A stretch of 64,000 nucleotides of DNA. Origin: Schistocephalus solidus (Eukaryota > Platyhelminthes > Cestoda > Diphyllobothriidea > Diphyllobothriidae). The notes under the pieces are model-generated. The model ran no database searches. It was given only the letters and a program-made list of their open reading frames with translations, and was not told the DNA's origin. Made by a program: the position numbers and the translations under genes. This document shows positions 56,519 through 64,000 of the stretch, one piece after another (within the stretch, counting starts at the first letter, position 1; each line of letters opens with the position of its first letter). The stretch covers positions 62,001 to 126,000 of the forward strand of contig WEDG01005261.1 in NCBI GenBank assembly GCA_017591395.1, in the 5' to 3' direction.

Positions 56519-57179
56519 TCAGTTTTTTTCCCGCGCAGATGAATCGTGAGCATCTGTCTTTTCCCTAACTCTTAGGATTCTAGGCGAATGCATTTAATTT
56601 ATAAATCTTCTTATATAAACGGATAAGGGTTCAATAAAATTCAGCAGTCAGACTTCTAAGAGGCATGCAAAGACTCAGCCTTTGTTGTGACTTCTCATTC
56701 ACCCATTGAGAGCAGATTAAAGCATCACCCCGCTGGTGTGAATTTTGGCAGCAGGTGAACATTGGAGCTTGTAATTCTCGTAGGGATAACCTCCAGGACG
56801 TGAAAGAATCCGTAGTGAAGGAATATTTGGATGGCCACATAATAGTTAAGTACAGGTTAATAACTCCCAAATTTGGAGACAGGACAATCCAATCAAGAGT
56901 TATTTCAAACCAACCTGTCTTCTACACTAGGATAGAGATTAAAACTTTCTAAACTCAAATTAGCTGAAATTTGAAAGCAATTTCAAAACCCGAGTCAGCC
57001 ACTGAATTCTGTTGTCCAACCTCTTCCAAATCAGTCAGTGGTTTCTGGGAAGAATATAAAATAACTAACTGAACCATTCCAAACCGTCAGCTACGTTGCC
57101 GGGAAAAGCTAACACCCAATTTATGTTGATTTGGCCTTCATTAGATTGAAATCACCTGGCCAAATATTTCTTCCAAACC

Positions 57180-57600
57180 AGGTGAGCCATTTTGGTACAG
57201 AAAAGTTTGGATAGTTCCACTGAATTATGGCGCTGTCACTTTGACCTACGAGAGGAAGAAATTGCAATTCAGTAACGCTGTCCAGCGATTTCGTGAAACC
57301 AGGTCCAAGGAGTTGGAATGCCCCTCACGCACTCTCCTGGTAAATGATACGTGCTAAGTTAGGAATGACCTGAGGGCCATCCCCGAGAGAAGCCGGTCAA
57401 AAGTCATTTCTGGACCACGTGGATGTACTGAACTCAAGTCAATGAGCGGTGCATTGAAGTTGTCCATATACAAGACGTCAGACCGATAAGCAAATCTTTC
57501 AAGATCTTTTAACAAGAGAGTGTCAGCCTCGGAGACACTTTTTGGTGTATCAAAGGCAATAAGAGCATCAAGGCTATGTGATCTTTGTACTTTTATAATG
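57180..57600 (-). pseudogene. CR1-like LINE endonuclease fragment
   Basis: On the - strand: SLDALIAFDTPKSVSEADTL, LLKDLERFAYRSDVLYMDNF and NAPLIDLSSVHP, then, after frame changes, RVREGHSNSLDLV and FTKSLDSVTELQFLPLVGQS followed by DSAIIQWNY. These follow the RxPxSxxxADxxLL...GDFNAP...LDLV...LPPLGxSDH order of the C-terminal half of the APE endonuclease of CR1-type LINEs. The catalytic GDFNAP reads MDNFNAP, so the aspartate-asparagine pair is altered. Neither the N-terminal half nor an RT domain is found beside it. Confidence 0.7.
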
Positions 57601-57929
57601 AACCAGACAGTCTCGATGCTGCATTAGAACTGTCCAAATTTTCTGACACAGCAGTCCGTGTTTTACTTAGCCCACAACTCCTTCTCCTTGATAACCTCCC
57701 CTATCTCTTCAAAACAACTGAAATCCTGAGAGTGCCAATTAGCAGTCATCCACGTTTTCAGGCAAGCAGTTTTCTGTCAAAGAAATTATTTCGGGGAAAA
57801 CTCACAGATGTAGATATTTTGCTCATTTAATTTGAACAATATACTCTGTACGTTGGTGTAAAGAAATATAATGGGACAACGAATAATCGCAAGTTTTTGC
57901 CCAAAACTTCAAAAAAGGCTACGTGTTTA

Positions 57930-58200
57930 GATTCGCAGTCGTCGAGCTAATCACCCACGAGCCCAGAGTTGATTGACGGGAAGCCCACGGATGTGAACCC
58001 AATAAATCGATGTATCGATTTAGCGACGGAGTTACCTTCAGACGTGCGGAAGTGATCATTCATTGTTTTGTACCCTTTAAGCGTCGCCTTTTTTTTCGCT
58101 GCTACGCCTGACGATGGACTCCTGCAGAAGCTTGAAAGCTCAGAGTAATAAACAAATTTTTCTTGTGCTCGTAGAGACTTAAACCATCTTCGCATCTTTG
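57930..58200 (+). mobile_element. Possible Penelope-like 3' tail with degenerate hammerhead core
   Basis: CTGACGA at 58108-58114 and GAAA at 58134-58137 are spaced as the two conserved blocks of a hammerhead ribozyme. They are followed by GCTCAGAGTAATAAAC, wording familiar from the ends of Penelope-like elements. The stretch between them does not fold into a clean stem II. With no RT or GIY-YIG sequence beside it, this is a tentative assignment. Confidence 0.3.
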
Positions 58201-59874
58201 GGAGAATTTATTACGGTGCGAATTGATCCTTCACTTACAGAATCTACTCTAACCTAATTCCAATTGGTTCCTTCCAACGAATTAGGGAGGATGCTGCATT
58301 ATCTGTTCGCTATATGTGACGAGGTTCGTCACCAAAATCAGCAATATTTTTCTGAGTTCCAGAACTGATTGTCTACATTTTATTCTCCCTGTTGAAGTTT
58401 AGTCTGGTGAGTATCATGTAAACACATCGTTGGGAAAGAAGAAGTCTGAATTTTTATTGAAATTGTCGGCAACGTGGGTGCTCTGCTAGATCTATCGATT
58501 GCTTTCCAAGTCTAAAGGTCTTCAGCCCCAAAAATGCCTCATCGCACAGATGAACTTCATTGAAAAGACATAAGAAGACTTGCAGATCTGCAGAGACGTA
58601 TCCTTTGGGAAAACGGGCTGCAGTTTCAGGAAATCCCTGAATTTTCAGGCCTTTCATCCTTTCCAGCTAGTCTCTCGATATCGCAGTGATTTCGCACTCA
58701 GAGAAATGCAAAATGTGCTTGACATGATCTGACGACAACGTGGACCGCAGAAGATTAAAATCTTGCTTTTTCCCAGTTTTTCTTGCATTATATCTGTTCC
58801 TTGACCCAGCGGCAACTGGTTCGATCTCTAAAACGCTGGAATTGCCTGAGAAACACTGGTTCGAGCTAGCTCCATTGCTTAGGTCTGTGTTGTTTTTAGA
58901 TAAACTAGACGTTGGGCATTAAATACCCTTGGTTTTTGCGTAATGATGAACCAAAACGTCTGTTTTTATGCAAAAAATTGGAAGTTACACCCACAACGTC
59001 CACTTTGTTTGTTTGCACAGTATTGTTCAATAGACCTTTCGAGTAGACTATGGATTCGGTGTAAATTTTTATTGTCCATTTCATATCTTGTACATTTATC
59101 TAAAAAGTTTTATTTAAGGGTCAGCTTTTATGCAAGTTATTAGAGATTCCCAGGGGAAAACAGTAAAGATCGGTGCCTCAAACCTGACCGCTCCGTGAAC
59201 AGGAAAAACCTAATCCATTTAGCTATAGAACTAATAACCTATCAGTTTTAAGCCGACCACCAAACCCAAACATTTTTTCGCACTTTTATCTTTTATAGAG
59301 TTCAAAGTTCAGAAATATTTGCGGAATTCGCTAACTTCTGCGGGTTGTCGGATTACCGATTCCTCAGATTAGAAATCAGAATTTCCTGTGACTAGCCTTT
59401 AAGCAACGATTAAAACATAATTTCTTACTTAATTTATAAAAATTTCGTTGCTGGGGCTGTTTGAGAAGACAACTAACACAGGGAAGAACTAACCAGTGAT
59501 TATTGTTTTACTGCACCTAATAACATTTACAGTTTTGAACCGGTGTCCGTGGTGTTGTTAAAGGTAAACATTAAAATCATATCTTGGCGGCGTGACGGAA
59601 ACCCCTATTGGCACGTCCAAATAGATTGATTAATACGAAAGTCTGAATTCGTAGCCTTTCCTATCTATCGTTTATGCATAGTGGAACGTTGGATGTGGTT
59701 GGAATATTTTCTGATTTACTTAACGAGAACATCTGTCCTGCAGTCAAGAGAGTTGCGGTGGTGGCTAATGAGTAGGTTAACACTAATTGGAGATATAGCC
59801 ACAGAGGTTCACAAAAAAACTTGGTTTCTTCGATCATAGAATATATTTTTATGGAACAGCAACACGAAGCTTTC
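58201..59874. other. No gene recognised
   Basis: AT-rich sequence with only short open frames and no motif or repeat shared with the rest of the window. Confidence 0.5.
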
Positions 59875-59908
59875 ATATAATTTCTGCATTATAATGCAGA
59901 AATTATAT
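59875..59908. repeat. 34 bp perfect palindrome
   Basis: The two 17-base arms are exact inverse complements with no spacer; the centre is TGCATTATAATGCA. The match ends at C59874/A59909. It can form a cruciform or an RNA hairpin. Confidence 0.95.
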
Positions 59909-62900
59909 ATTAGATTATGCAAAGAAATACTAAAGACAATAAGATCGTATGATTGATTAAAAATTATAGGAAAATTGTCAGTAAAATGTTCTTAATGAAC
60001 AGGCGAAACACCAGAAATAACAGAAGCATACGTTGACCAGGCTGCTATAATTTCCTAGGGAAGCCAAAGAGGACACTGCATTATCCCAGTCGCTGTACTT
60101 GCTTCGGTTTTCTATTTCGACTGTTCCTAGATAGGTAAAGCCCATTTAGTTTATGCATAAAACACATTCTGCCAGATTTTATACTAACATCTAACGGTAA
60201 TATGCTAATAGCAACTTGGAGATATACGGTTGCCTCCGGTGCAGAATCTCAGCTGGATAAAAGATTGTGCACAATTTTCTGAAAATGTGCTTGATTCTAG
60301 TACCATTGATGTAGGAATCCCTGCCTAGCACCATTGCTTTAAAATATTTGTTTATATTCTGAATATTATTGAGATTAACCTAGTTTTGATTTTCATCGAT
60401 ATTGAAATATTTGAATGAATTAACAGTGTGCAATTTAATACCTTTAGTTATTTTTTGCCAAATTTTACGCTTTTACTTATTTGAGTCAACAAAATTGCAA
60501 AACCGCACTAAAAATATGTGGAGGTCTGTCAATTTCCGGGAACTGGGTTCAAAACACATTTCCATATTTTTTTCTTAAAGTGATCTCATGCTTCTGCTGT
60601 AACCTTTGTCGTATAGGTCTATGATACCACTGACTGCATTGATTTTGGCAGCGTCAGAAAATTTAAAAAGAAGTGCCAATGTTTGTACTTGATGGAGGTC
60701 GCCACTTGCTCAATCCATGTCTGTTTCATGCAGAGTACATACATAAAAATTTCCAAATTACGTTGTCTGCAGTTTCCACTCCTACTCTTCTATCAAAATA
60801 ATACTCTGTTGGACCTAAGATCCTTCGCCAATAACAAAAATGTGGAGGCAGTCACTCCGTTATCCGTTAATGAGCAATGTTTTGACTATTGAGAAGTCTT
60901 GTAATTTATAAGTTTGACTCTCGGTTTTCTCTGCAGATTATTTGTAGATGGTATTAATATGGCACAGTAATTGGGCCGTTCATAAAAATACACAGCTTAG
61001 CAACAGCATATTATTAATTTATATCTTCTGATGACTAGATGTTGCGGAATCAACCGGAAAGGCCGTAGATTAAGCATAACTAACCGGTTTGCTCGACAAA
61101 TCGCACGGTAGTAGCCGAAGAGATGGTTCTGGTTGTGAACTTTTCGAAGGTGGTTATGACAAAGAGATTGCAGTTAAGTTTGGTTTCATGCCTATATTGT
61201 AGCTAAAAATGATCTTCTAAGTCACCATAGGATATGAACCATTGTATTTAAAGACCAGTATCTTTCTGCATCCCTGTCTTGTGACAAGTCCGGCCGGAGC
61301 GTTCGTGCAATAGTTGCGCATTTGGCTCAAAACCCAGTTAGCTAATGGTCAACCTTGGTGCTGGTTACGCCAATTGGTTTGACATAGGAGTTATTTTCTG
61401 CCTCATTGGATTCGAAGGTGGTCGTCTCTGCCTTCTTTCTTCATTCAACTGGTAGGATTTGAAAGATTGCACAGAATAAACAGCGAATCGAATTGCGCAA
61501 ATATTAGTCGTCCCTCGAATTTATTGAAAAATTTGCTGACAGCAGAGACCATGGCATAATTATCCGCGACCGTTTACTCTATCACATGGAGAAAACAACT
61601 GGCTTCGGTTTAGAGAAAACACGCTAATTGGCTTAATTGTGTCAGAAACGCAAAGCAGCAGCGCATTCACTGTTTTTGATTTTGTTTGAGAAATTATATC
61701 ACAAAATACAGGTACACTGGAATGTCAATGTCCGTAGTCAACCAGCTACACTCCAGCCTCGGGCTATGCAGTGGAGAGTAGAACCTGTTTACGGATTGGT
61801 AGTCACCATATTACCATCAGCATGAGTTTCAATCCTTAACTGCAGGGCAGAATGGTAGCAACCGTTTCAATTCTCCAGCAATCCACTCTTGATTATGCCA
61901 TATATTGCGCATTTTGCCTTGGGTTTTGTTTGCGCAAACTGACCCTCTTAAAATAAAGTCTAGGTTAGTGACAGTGATTCCTGAGTTTGATGTGTGCGTT
62001 CTTTTTTTATCTGAATTCACTGACTGTTTTCCGAATTCATCCACACCTTTAATCCTAGCAGCATAAAACGGGTCTCCTTTCTGACCTCGTTGGTGCGTTC
62101 CCTAACGTTTTTATTAATTTTTGATGACATCGCACTAATCGGTCAAAGTGGCATTTATCCAACTAGGCAAGTTAATTCCATCTCGTTTATCTTGACTTGG
62201 GAACGATCGCGCCAATCTTGAGTCCTGTATTAGTCTACAGATTTGAAATTTGCTATTAACTTGATATCGAAAAGATAGTCGAAATTTATTTGAAAATTCG
62301 AAAATCCAGATGTGGTCCCTGCTTAAAGTGTGCGTTCAACGGTAAATATGGTCGCCTTAAAACGACGCAACCTTGTTAGGTGTTAATCTATCGCATCCAC
62401 AAATTATTCCGGTGCCTTCACGCCTGTACACAACAGTAAAAAATTTCGAACTTAATTTTCTTCCATTATTAAATATTTCTAACTGGCTTTCACGTTTTTC
62501 ACTGCACCTATTACTATTTGCTCTAGTCTATTTTATACGTACATTATAAATAGATAAAAATGCGCGTACTAGGCAGCAGTTTTTTTATTTGCTTGCGATT
62601 TATAGATGTGGCCATAATAATTTGCAACCGTAGCTTAAATGGCTTCTCTTCATGAGAAAAATCACAGAGATTGCTTGGAGTATACATCAATATTTCAACT
62701 TCTTTTGGTAAATATTTTCCATTTTGAAGGCAATTTTCAACCTTTCAGTGAACGCAGATGCCCACTATAACCCACCGTTTTAAGAAAACATGTAGTGACT
62801 TGATAACGCAATCAGTACAGTGCTGTTTGGTCGCCCGGAACTTGTTCACAAGCCAGAGGGATCGGTTTTTCCCTAACTGCGTTTAAATACGTTCTAAGAT

Positions 62901-62945
62901 ATATGATTAATCACGTAAATTTTTGGTTGGCTCGAAAATGATTGA
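59909..62945. other. No gene recognised
   Basis: Low-GC sequence. Open frames at 60683-60892 (+), 61637-61825 (+) and 61829-62044 (-) are short and without motifs. It could be intron or intergenic. Confidence 0.5.
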
Positions 62946-62949
62946 CCTG

Positions 62950-63210
62950 AATGGCAGGACGTGACAATAGGAATCCCTCCTATTTTGGTGAACTTGCGCT
63001 AAGTTTCCGAGAGATTAGGGTTAGGGTTAATGCTTACTAAAGTTTTAAGGTAAAGTTTAGGATAAGAGGTAAAATTATGGTTAGAGTTAAGTTTAGGGTG
63101 AATGTTTGAGTTTCGGTATAGTCAGGATTAGGATTCGATAATTTTACCCCTCCCGGAAGTTTGCACAGGTTAGATGTGTTTACTGCTCGCACATCTCAAT
63201 ACCTGACCGA
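62950..63210. repeat. Repeat family T, copy 6
   Basis: The left end reads GGCAGGACGTGACAATAGGA and TTGCGCTAAGTTTCCG. The core has GATTAGGGTTAGGGTTAATG and GTTAAGTTTAGGGTG. The reversed right end reads GGTCAGGTATTGAGATG and TGTGCAAACTTCCGGGAGGG. The ends are inverted but decayed. Confidence 0.65.
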
Positions 63211-64000
63211 AAATTTTCCTTTTATTGTCAACTGGTCAAAATATCCGATTTTCAGTGTTTGGCTTTAATTTCAAAGGTCAATGCGGACGCCTGGATAAAG
63301 TCAATTGTAACATGTAATTCTTTAAGGAACTACTTTTAGAGTTAAAGTAAATAGTTTAGAGAAACTAAATTGAGACGTGGGCAAAGGATGTGAAAACATA
63401 CCACTTTGGACGTTATGATTGCACCTCTCATGGACATCGACTATCAAGTTGACGTAAGAGGAGTTCTGCCGGTGGCGTGCAAAGTGCCAGCAAACAAATA
63501 AATGATTGTGTCATAACCAATTTATTTTTTTCTTCGTGGAGTTGTATCGTCCTTTGTATGCTATATTTTTGATCTAATACTCCTAACAAGAATTGAAATA
63601 TGTATGTGGCGAGTTTTTCCTAATCTATGTATAAAAACCCCAGATTTATTTGGGTAAGGCTGCGTGACCAAACAGCATGAACTCTGATCGTCTGTGGTTG
63701 AAACTTTAGTGATCGAATCAGTTCTAGTCGAACATAGATAGATGTGTCCACACTGGCATGCAGGCTGCGAAAAAGTACCAAGTGTAGTAACCTATGCAAC
63801 AGAAGTTAGTAGTAAATACCTTCATGCTGTCTGTCATTGTGGTAATTAAAGAGGATAAACTACCAACCTGTGTAATAATTATAACTTTCAAAATGTCTAA
63901 AATCCTTAAGAATATCGAAATTTCAGCACTACATGCGCAGTCCATATAGATTGAATCTCACAGATAAGATTCGATCTTGGAAGGTTCATTCTTTTTCGAG
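63211..64000. other. No gene recognised
   Basis: AT-rich. The - frame 63724-63945 has a hydrophobic second half but no family resemblance. Confidence 0.5.

Overview
The window looks like repeat-rich nuclear DNA from a flatworm, most likely a tapeworm. That is inferred from the mix of elements, not from a species marker: CR1-like and RTE-like LINEs, Penelope-like elements with a GIY-YIG endonuclease, a CsRn1-type Gypsy gag, a tRNA-derived SINE and many degenerate TTAGGG-type tracts. Spliced exons and Pol III-type sequences show it is eukaryotic. No operon, CRISPR array or bacterial gene signal is present.

The only host gene I can support is the 3' end of an NADP-dependent isocitrate dehydrogenase gene on the + strand. 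Its penultimate exon is 2157-2367, its last exon is 5639-5822, and a candidate poly(A) signal lies at 6060-6065. The earlier exons are upstream of the window. The 3.3 kb intron holds a LINE reverse-transcriptase fragment, a tRNA-like sequence, a four-unit tandem repeat of about 88 bp and a duplicated 208 bp repeat.

Most of the rest is decayed mobile DNA. In order: a pogo/Tigger transposon remnant (10.3-12.2 kb, -); a Penelope-like element with RT, GIY-YIG and a hammerhead-like core (16.0-17.4 kb, -); a 30 bp minisatellite (25.6-25.9 kb); a Gypsy gag remnant (30.3-31.0 kb, -); a (CCT)n tract (33.0 kb); a second Penelope fragment (35.6-36.0 kb, -); an RTE-like LINE with a zinc-finger tail (38.2-39.8 kb, -); another LINE RT (46.3-47.3 kb, -); two CR1-like LINEs (50.6-52.1 and 52.7-56.0 kb, -); and a CR1-like endonuclease fragment (57.2-57.6 kb, -).

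Three short dispersed families are shared across the window and cannot be assigned to a known class. Family T is a foldback/MITE-like element with inverted ends around degenerate telomere-like repeats, in six or seven copies. Family A is a unit of about 400-500 bp, with seven or eight copies in both orientations and circularly permuted junctions. Family B is about 240 bp, with three copies. A tRNA-headed SINE family has four copies. The last 6 kb (58.2-64 kb) is AT-rich and nearly featureless apart from one family T copy and a 34 bp perfect palindrome.

No intact, functional mobile-element ORF is visible; every element carries stops, frameshifts, truncation or lost catalytic residues. Boundaries of repeats are approximate because they were set by eye.
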